Source of the DNA: a bacterium
Lineage (GTDB): Bacteria; Bacillota; Bacilli; Lactobacillales; Streptococcaceae
NCBI GenBank assembly: GCA_905221325.1
Contig: CAJNCS010000004.1
Span: 62,001-126,000 of the forward strand
DNA: 64,000 nucleotides
Reading direction: 5' to 3'
A model generated the notes under the pieces. It ran no database searches and had not been told where the DNA came from. It saw only the letters and a program-made list of their open reading frames with translations. A program made the position numbers and the translations under genes. Shown here in pieces: positions 7,806 to 18,904 of this stretch (its first letter is position 1; the number at the start of each line of letters is the position of its first letter).

Positions 7806-8180
7806 ATGAAGTTATATGTTCAATTAATGATTCTCTTTGTGATTTCTCTAATCGGAGAGGGGATTTCCAGTTTCTTTCATCTGCCTATCCCAGGCAGTAT
7901 TATCGGTTTGATTATTCTTTTTCTAGCCCTGCAATTCAAGTGGCTAAGGACCAGGCATGTCAATATGGTGGGGAATTTTCTGCTGGCTAATATGACCATT
8001 CTCTTTTTGCCGCCAGCAGTGGGTATCATGGAAAAGTTTGATGTGATTGCCCCTTATCTTTTGCCTATCGTCTTGATTGTCTTTTTTGCGGCTGTTATCA
8101 ATATCATCCTCATAGCCTTGGTGGTTCAGTTTATCAAGAGACGATTTGAGGGAGATTATGAGAAAGGAGATGCCAAATGA
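7806..8180 (+). CDS. CidA/LrgA family holin-like membrane protein
   Basis: A 124-residue protein with four hydrophobic segments and the family pattern FHLPIPGSIIGLIILF near residues 20-35. LrgA/CidA proteins are holin- or antiholin-like and affect murein hydrolase activity, autolysis and, as reported for some members, pyruvate uptake. The ATG at 7806 has AAGGAG 6 bases upstream. It overlaps the next gene by four bases (ATGA), as is normal for lrgA-lrgB. Whether it is functionally Lrg or Cid cannot be decided from sequence. It is divergent from the MarR gene. Confidence 0.85.
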   Translation: MKLYVQLMILFVISLIGEGISSFFHLPIPGSIIGLIILFLALQFKWLRTRHVNMVGNFLLANMTILFLPPAVGIMEKFDVIAPYLLPIVLIVFFAAVINIILIALVVQFIKRRFEGDYEKGDAK

Positions 8181-8872
8181 GTGAATTTGTATCCAATCCT
8201 CTGTTTGGGATTGCATTATCTATCCTAGCTTATCTAGTGGGAATGCTGATTTACAGACGTTTTCCCCATCCATTGACAACGCCCTTGCTTTTGTCAGCTA
8301 TTTTTATCATTATTTTCCTTAAGGCGACGGGTATTTCTTATCAAGATTATTACCAAGGTGGGGTTTATCTGAACAACTTGATAGTCCCATCGACGGTGGC
8401 TTTAGGGATTCCGCTTTATAAGAGCTTTCACCTGATGAAGCACCATGCGAGGAGTATTCTCTTTGGTAGTCTGCTAGCAGTAGTTGTCAATACTAGCTTC
8501 ACTGCCATAGTGGCGAAAATATTTGGTATGGACTTTTTCCTAGCCATTTCTCTCTTTCCCAAGTCAGTGACAACCGCCATGGCAGTGGGAATCACAGAAA
8601 AATTGCAAGGTTTGACGACTGTGACCTTGGTCGTCGTAGTGGCCACTGGGATTTTGACCAGTGTGATTGGACCAACCCTTTTGAAGTGGTTGAAAATTGA
8701 TGATCCGGTAGCAGTCGGGCTTTCCCTTGGAGGAACAGGCCACGCAGTCGGAACGGGAACGGCCTTTCGATACGGCTCTGTAGCAGGCGCCATGGGTGGC
8801 TTGGCTATCGGTGTCACTGGTATTCTCTACGTCTTTGTTAGTCCCATTGTAGCCAGTTTGATATTGAGTTAA
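8177..8872 (+). CDS. LrgB/CidB family membrane protein
   Basis: A 231-residue integral membrane protein with several hydrophobic helices. Family motifs are visible: PSTVALGIPLYK (about 72-83), LFPKSVTTAMAVGI (about 128-141) and GGTGHAVGTGTAFRYG (about 185-200). It is the usual partner of LrgA/CidA, and the ATGA overlap indicates coupled translation. A terminator follows directly. Proposed roles for the family are control of autolysis and export or import of small organic acids. Confidence 0.88.
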   Translation: MSEFVSNPLFGIALSILAYLVGMLIYRRFPHPLTTPLLLSAIFIIIFLKATGISYQDYYQGGVYLNNLIVPSTVALGIPLYKSFHLMKHHARSILFGSLLAVVVNTSFTAIVAKIFGMDFFLAISLFPKSVTTAMAVGITEKLQGLTTVTLVVVVATGILTSVIGPTLLKWLKIDDPVAVGLSLGGTGHAVGTGTAFRYGSVAGAMGGLAIGVTGILYVFVSPIVASLILS

Positions 8873-8876
8873 AGCA

Positions 8877-8907
8877 AAACCCAGCTCTTGTAAGCTGGGC
8901 GTTTTTT
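8877..8907. terminator. Bidirectional terminator between lrgB-like and ABC permease genes
   Basis: CCCAGCT (8880-8886) and AGCTGGG (8893-8899) flank a 6-base loop. There is a T-run on the plus side and a shorter A-run on the other side, which would serve the convergent minus-strand operon. Confidence 0.8.
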
Positions 8908-9640
8908 ATTGCAAGTTAACCTTATTTTTCAAGATATAGTAGGTTCCGAGGTAGTAGATAATTGCTAGAATGAAATCTTTGAGGATATCAACGCTAATTA
9001 GGAGGTTAAAATCATAATCCATTCGGAAGAAGATAGAAATATAGCCAATCACGATGTTAATCACGATATAGGCTAAAATTCCCATAGCGGTACGATACTC
9101 GTTAAATAGTTGACCAATTGAGATGCAAAGGTAAATAGATAAAATCCAAGTAATTGAACCGACCAGAAGAGAGAGGGCATAGAGCCAACCGTAACCGAGA
9201 TAAGGAGAGATAAATCGATAGAGGAGTGGCAAATCTTTCACTACAGGGGTGAGTGAGAAAATAATAATGATACTCAAGATAAATACAATATAGCTTATGA
9301 TTGACCAAATGAGAGCGCCCAGTAATTTGGCGGTGATGATCTGGTGTTCAGAGACGGGCAGAGTCAATGTAAGATAGCCCTGACGATCGTAGACACTTCC
9401 CTTGAAGCGTCGGATGATTAGAAAGATAGTCGCGATCCAGAGAGTAACGCTGAGTCCCCCAAAAACTAAGATCAGAAAGCCTAACAGATAGTAGGGATCA
9501 TTACCATAGCTAGTGTAGGTCTGACTAATGCCAGAAATGGATGCACCAATCAAAACCGAAATTGCAAGCACAGCACCGTAGAGAGCTAGATACCATTTGT
9601 TAACATTTTTAAATTCATAACGAACTAGATTCCAAAACAT
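8906..9640 (-). CDS. ABC transporter permease (ABC-2 like)
   Basis: A 244-residue protein with about six hydrophobic helices and little else, matching the membrane partner of small GntR-controlled ABC systems. The segment GYLTLTLPVSEHQIITAKL (about residues 92-110) is typical of ABC-2 type permeases. It is the last of three genes (regulator, ATPase, permease) on the minus strand, 15 bases after the ATPase gene. The substrate is unknown. Related YtrA-type systems respond to cell-wall antibiotics and antimicrobial peptides. Confidence 0.8.
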   Translation of the reverse strand: MFWNLVRYEFKNVNKWYLALYGAVLAISVLIGASISGISQTYTSYGNDPYYLLGFLILVFGGLSVTLWIATIFLIIRRFKGSVYDRQGYLTLTLPVSEHQIITAKLLGALIWSIISYIVFILSIIIIFSLTPVVKDLPLLYRFISPYLGYGWLYALSLLVGSITWILSIYLCISIGQLFNEYRTAMGILAYIVINIVIGYISIFFRMDYDFNLLISVDILKDFILAIIYYLGTYYILKNKVNLQ

Positions 9641-9655
9641 AATAATCTCCTTTGC

Positions 9656-10351
9656 TTAGGCTTTAAATTCCTGGCGGAAGAGCTGGTCAATTGATTCACC
9701 TGACTCGTAACGAATATCATCAACATTTCCTTGACGGACGACTTTTCCGTTATTGAGGAAGATAATTTCATCCAGGATTGGCTCAATATCTGAAATCAAG
9801 TGGGTAGAAATCAAAACAGTTGAAGTCGGTGAGTAGTTGTTGATGATGGTGTTCAAGATATAGTCACGGGCAGCTGGATCCACACCACCAATCGGTTCGT
9901 CGAGAACGTAGAGACGAGCTTCACGGCTCATAACGAGGATGAGCTGAACCTTTTCCTTGTTCCCTTTTGACAATTTCTTGAGGCGACTGTTTTCATCAAT
10001 GCCAAGATCTGCTAAAAGGTGCTGAGCCCGCTCAAGATTGAAATCTTGGTAGAAAGTTTTAAAGTAGGTCAGTGCTTCTTTGATTTTCATCTGTTCATTC
10101 AGATAAGTCGTGTCTGGCAGATAAGAGACAATAGCCTTGGTAGCAGGACTTGGGTCCATGTTGTTAATGAGGACACGACCTTGGTCTGGTTGGAGAAGTC
10201 CGTTGATCAGCTTGATCAAGGTTGTTTTTCCAGATCCGTTTGGACCGAGAAGTCCGACAATTTTTCCAGCGGGAATCTCAAGGGAAACATTGTTAAGGGC
10301 TGCTGTAGCCCCATAGGATTTGGATACATTTTCAAATGCTAGTAATGTCAT
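9656..10351 (-). CDS. ABC transporter ATP-binding protein
   Basis: A 231-residue ATPase with Walker A GPNGSGKTT (about 38-46), signature LSKGNKEKV (about 127-135), Walker B LYVLDEPIGGVD (about 146-157) and the H-loop STHLI. The signature has LSKGN in place of LSGGQ, as in many drug or bacitracin-type exporters. The frame extends upstream, but the ATG at 10351 has AAAGGAGTG upstream and gives MTLLAFENVSKSYG. It starts 4 bases after the GntR regulator stop, so the three genes form one operon. Confidence 0.9.
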   Translation of the reverse strand: MTLLAFENVSKSYGATAALNNVSLEIPAGKIVGLLGPNGSGKTTLIKLINGLLQPDQGRVLINNMDPSPATKAIVSYLPDTTYLNEQMKIKEALTYFKTFYQDFNLERAQHLLADLGIDENSRLKKLSKGNKEKVQLILVMSREARLYVLDEPIGGVDPAARDYILNTIINNYSPTSTVLISTHLISDIEPILDEIIFLNNGKVVRQGNVDDIRYESGESIDQLFRQEFKA

Positions 10352-10355
10352 AATT

Positions 10356-10721
10356 TTACACTCCTTTGATGTATTCGCTAAGCACACTTGGAAGTTCTTC
10401 TTTTTGATAGCCGAATTGAAGCATGCCCGTTACAAAGTTTTTCAGTTGCTCCTCAGAAAGTTGTTTGCGGGACTGAACGATGAGATCTAAGTCCTCAGTG
10501 ACAAAACGACCAGTTGTTCGCTTGCTATAAACGAATCCCTCGCGCTCAAGATCAGACAAGGCGCGCTGAATTGTGTTGGGATTGACCCCAGCCTCACTCG
10601 CTAGTTCCCTTACGGTTGGGAGCTGTTGGTTGGGTTCCAGTTCATGGGAAACAATCTGTAATTTGATTTTTTCCATAATCTGCAAATAAATGGGTTTTGT
10701 ATTATCAAATGACCAGGACAT
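10356..10721 (-). CDS. GntR-family regulator, YtrA/YhcF type
   Basis: A 121-residue regulator with an N-terminal winged helix (QLPTVRELASEAGVNPNTIQRALSDLE split at about 36-62) and a short C-terminal dimerisation helix pair, the architecture of the small YtrA subfamily. Two adjacent ATG codons occur at 10724 and 10721; the second has better spacing from AGGAG. It is the first gene of the ABC operon and probably represses it. A widely spaced inverted repeat over the promoter is a candidate operator. Confidence 0.85.
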   Translation of the reverse strand: MSWSFDNTKPIYLQIMEKIKLQIVSHELEPNQQLPTVRELASEAGVNPNTIQRALSDLEREGFVYSKRTTGRFVTEDLDLIVQSRKQLSEEQLKNFVTGMLQFGYQKEELPSVLSEYIKGV

Positions 10722-10740
10722 CATAGTCTCCTTTCTTTTT

Positions 10741-10766
10741 TATTGTTCTAATTAAATAATACAATA
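10741..10766 (-). promoter_or_regulatory. Candidate GntR operator
   Basis: TATTGT-N14-ACAATA, a 26-base inverted repeat that overlaps the -10 box and start point of the gntR-ABC promoter. The assignment rests on position and symmetry only. Confidence 0.4.
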
Positions 10767-10784
10767 AAACAAAAAACTTGTCAA
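10756..10784 (-). promoter_or_regulatory. Promoter of the gntR-ABC operon
   Basis: On the minus strand TTGACA (10784-10779), a 17-base spacer and TATTAT (10761-10756). Confidence 0.8.
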
Positions 10785-10821
10785 GTAAAAATAAGAATTG
10801 TTTTGGGAATTGCTCAAAAAA

Positions 10822-10830
10822 TGGTATAAT
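10822..10830 (+). promoter_or_regulatory. Extended -10 promoter of nrdR-dnaB-dnaI
   Basis: TGGTATAAT, an extended -10 element with TATAAT at 10825-10830. The -35 region is poor. The start codon of nrdR follows 28 bases later. Confidence 0.6.
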
Positions 10831-10858
10831 GAAAAGAAAACGACAAGGAGGGAAATGC

Positions 10859-11332
10859 ATGCGTTGTCCAAAATGTGGGGCTACCAAGTCTAGTGTTGTT
10901 GATAGTCGACAAGCCGAAGAAGGAAATACCATCCGCCGAAGACGTGAGTGCGACGAGTGTCAGCATCGTTTTACAACCTATGAACGAGTAGAAGAAAGAA
11001 CGCTGGTTGTCGTCAAAAAAGACGGTACGCGAGAACAATTTTCGCGAGATAAAATCTTTAATGGGATTATCCGCTCAGCCCAGAAGCGTCCTGTGTCAAG
11101 TGATGAAATCAACATGGTGGTCAATCGTATCGAGCAAAAACTCCGTAGTCGCAGTGAGAATGAGATCCAAAGTGAATATATTGGCTCTTTAGTCATGGAA
11201 GAATTGGCGGAGCTGGATGAGATTACCTATGTTCGTTTTGCCAGTGTTTACCGTAGCTTTAAGGATGTGAGTGAGTTGGAGAGTCTGCTCCAGCAGATCA
11301 CCCAGTCCTCTAAAAAGAAAAAGGAAAAATAG
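10859..11332 (+). CDS. nrdR: Transcriptional repressor NrdR
   Basis: A 157-residue repressor of ribonucleotide reductase genes that senses ATP/dATP. The N-terminal zinc ribbon has the pairs CPKC (residues 3-6) and CDEC (about 31-34). The ATP-cone domain covers about residues 49-139 ([20 protein letters not shown]). The frame extends upstream, but the ATG at 10859 with AAGGAGGG just before it gives the family start MRCPKCG. It leads an operon with dnaB and dnaI, a standard arrangement in Firmicutes. Confidence 0.96.
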   Translation: MRCPKCGATKSSVVDSRQAEEGNTIRRRRECDECQHRFTTYERVEERTLVVVKKDGTREQFSRDKIFNGIIRSAQKRPVSSDEINMVVNRIEQKLRSRSENEIQSEYIGSLVMEELAELDEITYVRFASVYRSFKDVSELESLLQQITQSSKKKKEK

Positions 11333-12499
11333 ATGAAGCCAAATGACCGTTTTTCTTTTCTAAAGAATAATCGGGTGTCGCAAGATACCTCTTCTCTGGT
11401 GCAGTGCTACCTCCCGATTATCGGTCAGGAGGCACTGAGCCTCTATCTATATGCCATTACCTTTTGGGATGGTGGGCAAAAGGAACACCTTTTTGCTAAC
11501 ATTCTTAATCATTTGAATTTCGGGATGAATACGCTCCTCCAGTCTTTTAAAATCTTATTTGCTGTGGATCTGTTGACTCTTTATCAGAAGGGGGAAGTCT
11601 ATGAATTGCAGCTACATCCTCCCCTACCTATTCAGGATTTTTTAAGTCATTCTGTCTATAGCAGACTATTGGAGAAAAAGATAGGGGATACAGCTGTTTC
11701 TGCTATGAAGCAGGTTCCAAGTGAGGGAGAAGCACTCTCGGTTTCTTTGAGTCAAGTCTTTCCAACCCTGACTGAAGAAGTGACACCAACCGAGTCTAAA
11801 ATCAAGATGAAAAATGATTTTGACTTGGAACATTTTCAGCGCCTGATGGCTCGAGATGGTTTGCGTTTTGAAAATGAGCAGGCAGATGTTTTGGAATTGT
11901 TTGCCATTGCAGATGAAAAAAAATGGACCTGGTTTGAAACCTATCAATTAGCCAAGGCGACAGCGGTGGCTCAGGTCATCTCAGTCAAACGCATGCGTGA
12001 AAAGATAGCACAAAAGCATGTGTCTTCGGACTTTAGCTCCAAAGAAATGACCATTATCAGGGAAGCCAAAAATAAAACTCCTCTGCACTTTTTAGCGGAA
12101 ATCAAGCAAACGCGTAAGGGAAACATCACCCAGAGCGAACGAGCACTCCTTCACCAGATGGCGTCTGTAGGCTTGTTGGATGAAGTCATCAATATCGTCT
12201 TACTTCTAACCTTTAACAAGGTTGATTCGGCCAATGTCAATGAAAAATATGCCATGAAGGTCGCAAATGACTATGCTTATCAAAAAATTCGGACAGCAGA
12301 GGAAGCCGTGCTTCGGATTCGAGAACACCAGCAAAAAGGGCAAGAAGAGCAGAAGAACAAGGCCAGCTCAACTAAGACAAATGTTCCTAAGTGGAGTAAT
12401 CCAGAATACAAGAATCAAACCAGTGAGGAAACTCGTCTGGAACTAGAACGTAAAAAACAAGAAATGTTAGCCCGATTAGAAGAAGGAGGAGGAGACTAG
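11333..12499 (+). CDS. dnaB: Replication initiation / helicase loading protein DnaB (DnaD-like)
   Basis: A 388-residue Firmicute DnaB (not the E. coli helicase), which helps load the replicative helicase during initiation and restart. It starts right after the nrdR stop. The C-terminal half contains the DnaD/DnaB2-type region (FLAEIKQTRKGNITQSERALL... and NVNEKYAMKVANDYA), and the tail is highly charged (ELERKKQEMLARLEEGG). The next gene, dnaI, starts at the base after its stop. The placement nrdR-dnaB-dnaI supports the call strongly. Confidence 0.9.
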   Translation: MKPNDRFSFLKNNRVSQDTSSLVQCYLPIIGQEALSLYLYAITFWDGGQKEHLFANILNHLNFGMNTLLQSFKILFAVDLLTLYQKGEVYELQLHPPLPIQDFLSHSVYSRLLEKKIGDTAVSAMKQVPSEGEALSVSLSQVFPTLTEEVTPTESKIKMKNDFDLEHFQRLMARDGLRFENEQADVLELFAIADEKKWTWFETYQLAKATAVAQVISVKRMREKIAQKHVSSDFSSKEMTIIREAKNKTPLHFLAEIKQTRKGNITQSERALLHQMASVGLLDEVINIVLLLTFNKVDSANVNEKYAMKVANDYAYQKIRTAEEAVLRIREHQQKGQEEQKNKASSTKTNVPKWSNPEYKNQTSEETRLELERKKQEMLARLEEGGGD

Positions 12500-13396
12500 A
12501 TGGAAAGTGTGGGTGACGTTATCAAACGTCAGACAAGTCGTTTTCAGTATCAGGACCTAGTCCAGCAGATTATGAAAGACCCAGATGTAGCGGCTTTTAT
12601 CCAGAAAGAATCCCTCAGCCCAGAGGAGTTAAATCGTAGCATCTCCAAGTTCAATCAATATATCACAGAACGGGACAAGTTTCTTCGAGGGGATGCGGAC
12701 TATATAGCGCGTGGCTACAAGCCCATCTTGGTTATGAATCACGGATATGCGGATGTGTCTTATGAAGAAACACCAGAACTAATCGCGGCAGAAAAAGAGG
12801 CTGCAATTAAGAATCGTCTTAAGTTGATCAATCTACCAGCAAGTCTCAAGAAAGCGAAGTTAGCTCAGATTGACCTGGATGATCTAGGACGGTTGCCGAT
12901 TTTTGAGAGACTCTATTCCTTTGTTGACCTTTACCCAAGCATCCGAAAAGGCCTCTATCTTTACGGAGATTTTGGTGTTGGAAAGAGTTTCATGATGGCA
13001 GCCTTAGCTCACGACCTATCTGAAAAACGTGGAGCCTCAACGACGATTCTCCACTATCCAAGTTTTGTCATTGATGTGAAAAATGCCATTGGTGAAGGCT
13101 CTGTGAAGGCCTTGGTGGATGACATCAAGTTAGCAGAGGTCTTAGTCTTGGATGATATTGGCGCAGAGCAGTCGACTCCTTGGGTGCGTGATGAGATTCT
13201 CCAAGTCATTCTTCAGTATCGCATGCAGGAAGATTTGCCGACCTTCTTTACTTCCAACTTTAATTTCCAAGATTTGGAGAAGCATTTTGCCAAAGGAAAG
13301 AATGGAAATGACGAGACTTGGGAAGCTAGACGGGTCATGGAGCGAATCCGTTATTTAGCAGAGGAAACAAGACTAGAAGGAGAAAATCGCCGATGA
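12500..13396 (+). CDS. dnaI: Primosomal protein DnaI, helicase loader
   Basis: A 298-residue AAA+ helicase loader. Walker A GDFGVGKS is near residues 155-162 and Walker B VLVLDDIGAE near 214-223. An N-terminal helicase-binding region (about 1-100) has only His74 and no cysteines that I could assign to a zinc site. The gene directly abuts dnaB and overlaps the following nitroreductase gene by four bases (ATGA). Confidence 0.93.
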   Translation: MESVGDVIKRQTSRFQYQDLVQQIMKDPDVAAFIQKESLSPEELNRSISKFNQYITERDKFLRGDADYIARGYKPILVMNHGYADVSYEETPELIAAEKEAAIKNRLKLINLPASLKKAKLAQIDLDDLGRLPIFERLYSFVDLYPSIRKGLYLYGDFGVGKSFMMAALAHDLSEKRGASTTILHYPSFVIDVKNAIGEGSVKALVDDIKLAEVLVLDDIGAEQSTPWVRDEILQVILQYRMQEDLPTFFTSNFNFQDLEKHFAKGKNGNDETWEARRVMERIRYLAEETRLEGENRR

Positions 13397-14106
13397 CAGA
13401 AACCATTAAACTGATGAAAGCTCATACTTCAGTTCGTCGTTTTAAGGAGCAGGAAATTCCTCAAGTAGACTTGGACGAGATTTTAACTGCTGGACAAATG
13501 GCGTCGTCCTGGAAAAATTTTCAATCCTACTCTGTGATTCTTGTGCGCAGTCAAGAGAAGAAAGATGCCTTATACGAACTGGTTCCTCAGGAAGCCATTC
13601 GCCAGGCAGCAGCATTTTTGCTTTTTGTCGGTGACTTGAACCGAGCTGAAAAGGGAGCAAGCCTTCATACGGACAGTTTCCAACCTCAAGGAGTGGAAGG
13701 TCTCCTTATCACGTCTGTGGACGCTGCGCTTGCAGGGCAAAATACCTTGCTTGCAGCAGAGAGTCTGGGATATGGTGGTGTTATCATCGGTTTGGTCCGT
13801 TACAAGTCAGAAGAAGTGGCAGCGCTTTTTAACCTGCCTGACTATACCTACCCTGTTTTTGGGATTGCCCTTGGCGTGCCAGATCAACAACACGAGGTCA
13901 AACCAAGACTGCCTTTGAACCAAGTGCTATTTGAAGAAGAATACCAAGAACAGCCCGTAGCAGCGATTTTGGACTATGACATAGTTCAGGCAGACTATGC
14001 TGGTGCGCGTGCGTCGACCTCTTGGAGTCAGCGTTTGGCAGAGCAGTTTGGTCAAGCCGAACCTCGTTCAACTCGGAAAAATCTAGAACAGAAAAAGTTA
14101 TTGTAG
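13393..14106 (+). CDS. NADPH-dependent oxidoreductase, nitroreductase family
   Basis: A 237-residue flavoenzyme of the FMN-binding nitroreductase superfamily. HTSVRRFKEQEIP at the N-terminus holds the FMN-contacting arginines, ASSWKNFQSYS near residue 37 is the second FMN loop, and ESLGYGGVIIGLVR near 120-133 is the third. The length fits the NfsA/FRP group. It likely reduces quinones, nitro compounds or flavins with NADPH. It overlaps dnaI by four bases, so it is co-transcribed with the replication genes, although a functional link is not evident. Confidence 0.87.
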   Translation: MTETIKLMKAHTSVRRFKEQEIPQVDLDEILTAGQMASSWKNFQSYSVILVRSQEKKDALYELVPQEAIRQAAAFLLFVGDLNRAEKGASLHTDSFQPQGVEGLLITSVDAALAGQNTLLAAESLGYGGVIIGLVRYKSEEVAALFNLPDYTYPVFGIALGVPDQQHEVKPRLPLNQVLFEEEYQEQPVAAILDYDIVQADYAGARASTSWSQRLAEQFGQAEPRSTRKNLEQKKLL

Positions 14107-14119
14107 AAAGTGAGAAAAC

Positions 14120-15430
14120 ATGGCCTTACCAACTATTGCCATTGTGGGACGTCCCAATGTTGGGAAATCAACCCTATTTAATCGGATCGCTGGTGAGCGG
14201 ATCTCAATCGTAGAAGATGTCGAGGGTGTGACACGTGACCGTATCTATGCAACGGGTGAGTGGCTCAATCGTTCCTTTAGTATGATTGATACGGGAGGGA
14301 TTGACGATGTCGATGCTCCCTTTATGGAACAAATCAAGCACCAGGCAGAAATCGCTATGGAAGAAGCGGATGTCATCGTCTTTGTAGTTTCTGGGAAAGA
14401 AGGGATTACAGATGCGGATGAATACGTAGCCCGTAAACTCTATAAAACCCATAAACCTGTTATCCTTGCCGTTAACAAGGTTGATAACCCTGAAATGCGA
14501 AATGATATTTTTGATTTCTATGCGCTAGGCTTGGGCGAACCGTTGCCAATTTCGTCTGTCCACGGTATTGGTACGGGTGATGTGCTGGATGCTATTGTGG
14601 AGAATCTACCACACGAAGTTGAAGAAGAAAATCCAGATGTGATTAAATTTAGCTTGATTGGCCGTCCTAACGTTGGAAAATCAAGTTTGATCAACGCTAT
14701 TTTGGGAGAAGACCGCGTAATTGCCAGTCCAGTAGCTGGAACAACGCGTGATGCCATTGATACCCATTTTACAGATGCGGATGGCCAAGAGTTTACCATG
14801 ATTGACACAGCTGGTATGCGTAAGTCTGGTAAAGTCTATGAAAATACGGAGAAGTACTCTGTCATGCGTGCCATGCGTGCTATTGACCGTTCTGACGTGG
14901 TCTTGATGGTCCTTAATGCCGAAGAAGGTATCCGTGAATACGACAAGCGTATCGCAGGTTTTGCCCATGAAGCCGGTAAAGGGATGATCATCGTGGTCAA
15001 TAAGTGGGATACTCTTGAGAAAGACAACCACACCATGAAAAAATGGGAAGAGGATATTCGTGAGCAGTTCCAATACCTGCCTTACGCACCGATTATCTTT
15101 GTGTCGGCTCTTACCAAGCAGCGCCTCCACAAACTGCCTGAGATGATCAAGCAAATCAGTGAAAGCCAAAACACCCGTATCCCATCAGCTGTCTTGAATG
15201 ATGTGATTATGGATGCCATTGCCATCAATCCAACACCGACAGACAAAGGAAAACGACTCAAGATTTTCTACGCTACCCAAGTAGCAACCAAACCACCAAC
15301 CTTTGTCATCTTTGTCAATGAAGAAGAACTCATGCACTTTTCTTACCTGCGTTTCTTGGAAAATCAAATCCGCAAGGCCTTTGTCTTTGAAGGAACGCCG
15401 ATTCATCTGATCGCAAGAAAGCGGAAATAA
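14120..15430 (+). CDS. der: Ribosome biogenesis GTPase Der (EngA)
   Basis: A 436-residue tandem GTPase required for 50S assembly. The first G domain has GRPNVGKST (about 9-17), DTGG and NKVD. The second has GRPNVGKSS (about 181-189), DTAG and NKWD. A C-terminal KH-like domain follows and ends in basic residues IARKRK. The spacing and length match Der closely. It starts 13 bases after the nitroreductase stop and is followed by a terminator. Confidence 0.97.
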   Translation: MALPTIAIVGRPNVGKSTLFNRIAGERISIVEDVEGVTRDRIYATGEWLNRSFSMIDTGGIDDVDAPFMEQIKHQAEIAMEEADVIVFVVSGKEGITDADEYVARKLYKTHKPVILAVNKVDNPEMRNDIFDFYALGLGEPLPISSVHGIGTGDVLDAIVENLPHEVEEENPDVIKFSLIGRPNVGKSSLINAILGEDRVIASPVAGTTRDAIDTHFTDADGQEFTMIDTAGMRKSGKVYENTEKYSVMRAMRAIDRSDVVLMVLNAEEGIREYDKRIAGFAHEAGKGMIIVVNKWDTLEKDNHTMKKWEEDIREQFQYLPYAPIIFVSALTKQRLHKLPEMIKQISESQNTRIPSAVLNDVIMDAIAINPTPTDKGKRLKIFYATQVATKPPTFVIFVNEEELMHFSYLRFLENQIRKAFVFEGTPIHLIARKRK

Positions 15431-15440
15431 ACAAGCAAGA

Positions 15441-15467
15441 TCTGGAAAGTCTTTTCCAGGTTTTTTT
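15441..15467 (+). terminator. Intrinsic terminator after der
   Basis: CTGGAAA pairs with TTTCCAG around a small loop, followed by seven T. Confidence 0.85.
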
Positions 15468-15503
15468 GGTATAATAAAATAAAAAGAAATCTTGGAGAAA
15501 GCT

Positions 15504-15842
15504 ATGCTGGAAAGACTTCTGCAACTAGTGGTTTTGTCACCCTACTTTTATTTTTTTCATTGGATTGAGAAGGCGGACAAAGATAGTAAATATTTCGCGT
15601 TTTTCTATTACTCTTACTGGATTTATCTCCCTTTGTGGGCTTTGTTCAGTATCGCTTTTACAATTTTTTCATTTTTTATTTTCAATATTATCTTGAAAAA
15701 TCCTGCTGATTTAACAATTTGGGGGATATGGTTTCTTTTAGTTTTTTTGTCTCTTGTGAATGACTGGAAAATATATGCCTGTCTAAAGAGAATGTTCAAG
15801 CTGAAACAAGAGAACAAAACGAGGACATTCATCAATAGCTAA
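15504..15842 (+). CDS. Small membrane protein, unknown
   Basis: A 112-residue aromatic-rich protein with hydrophobic helices at about residues 14-29, 38-62 and 72-90. The ATG at 15504 has GGAG 6 bases upstream, so the TTG at 15492 is unlikely. An extended -10 (TGGTATAAT, -10 box 15470-15475) lies at the edge of the der terminator. I recognise no family. It sits with a second small membrane protein between der and secA, and the two are probably co-transcribed. Confidence 0.6.
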   Translation: MLERLLQLVVLSPYFYFFHWIEKADKDSKYFAFFYYSYWIYLPLWALFSIAFTIFSFFIFNIILKNPADLTIWGIWFLLVFLSLVNDWKIYACLKRMFKLKQENKTRTFINS

Positions 15843-15860
15843 AGTTTATAGGAGGTTCCG

Positions 15861-16151
15861 ATGTTCAAAATAAAGCAGTTTATTCATCAATACTGCAAAA
15901 CCTACATTCTTACGATTTGCTTGTTATGGCTGCTGGTCTTTTGTCTTCCATGGGATTTGCAAATAGGAGGAGTTTCGATTTATTTCTTCATCACGAAAAA
16001 ACTCTTTGTCGTCTTTGGTGTATTGGCAATCTTTTTCTCAGTACTGACTAAAAGGATAAGTCTCTTCCTCTTTGGAGTGCTATTTTGCATGGCCTTCTGG
16101 ATCAATCTCTTCCTGATTTTTGGAATTTTGCCAGCTCTGCTTGGCAATTAA
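15861..16151 (+). CDS. Small three-helix membrane protein, unknown
   Basis: A 96-residue protein with hydrophobic stretches at about 14-30, 42-58 and 66-90 and a basic N-terminus (FKIKQFIHQYCKTY). AGGAGG precedes the ATG by 6 bases. It follows the previous small membrane gene by 18 bases and is closed by a terminator. I recognise no family and suggest no function. Confidence 0.6.
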   Translation: MFKIKQFIHQYCKTYILTICLLWLLVFCLPWDLQIGGVSIYFFITKKLFVVFGVLAIFFSVLTKRISLFLFGVLFCMAFWINLFLIFGILPALLGN

Positions 16152-16183
16152 ATTTTTGTGTGAAATGTAGTCCATAAAAAACC

Positions 16184-16214
16184 AAGAGGCTGACCTAGAA
16201 GTCAGCCTCTTTTC
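16184..16214 (+). terminator. Intrinsic terminator before secA
   Basis: AAGAGGCTGAC (16184-16194) and GTCAGCCTCTT (16201-16211) form an 11-bp perfect stem with a 6-base loop and a T-run. Confidence 0.9.
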
Positions 16215-16237
16215 CCTGTTGAAACGCGGATTCTTTC

Positions 16238-16266
16238 TTGAAAATTAAGAGTAAATGTGCTAGAAT
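16238..16266 (+). promoter_or_regulatory. Promoter of secA
   Basis: TTGAAA (16238-16243), a 17-base spacer and TAGAAT (16261-16266) with TGC just before it (extended -10). Confidence 0.8.
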
Positions 16267-16311
16267 TAAAAGAACATTCTAAAATATTCAGAATCTAAAG
16301 TAAGGAAAATA

Positions 16312-18825
<2,514 letters not shown>

Positions 18826-18843
18826 TATGAGATAAGATACAGG

Positions 18844-18881
18844 CGGATACCTGGTGAAAATACATTTTTGCTTGGTGTCCG
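18844..18881 (+). terminator. Hairpin between secA and the DAHP synthase genes
   Basis: CGGATACC (18844-18851) pairs with GGTGTCCG (18874-18881) with one G-T pair, followed by TTTGCTTTA. The loop is long (22 bases) and the T-tract weak, so it may be a partial terminator or an attenuator in front of the aromatic genes. Confidence 0.4.
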
Positions 18882-18904
18882 TTTGCTTTATAAGGAGATG
18901 AATC

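Noticed and set aside
10705..11038. Minus-strand frames across nrdR and its promoter
   Set aside because: They lie opposite the nrdR zinc-ribbon coding sequence and cross the divergent promoters, so they are not genes.
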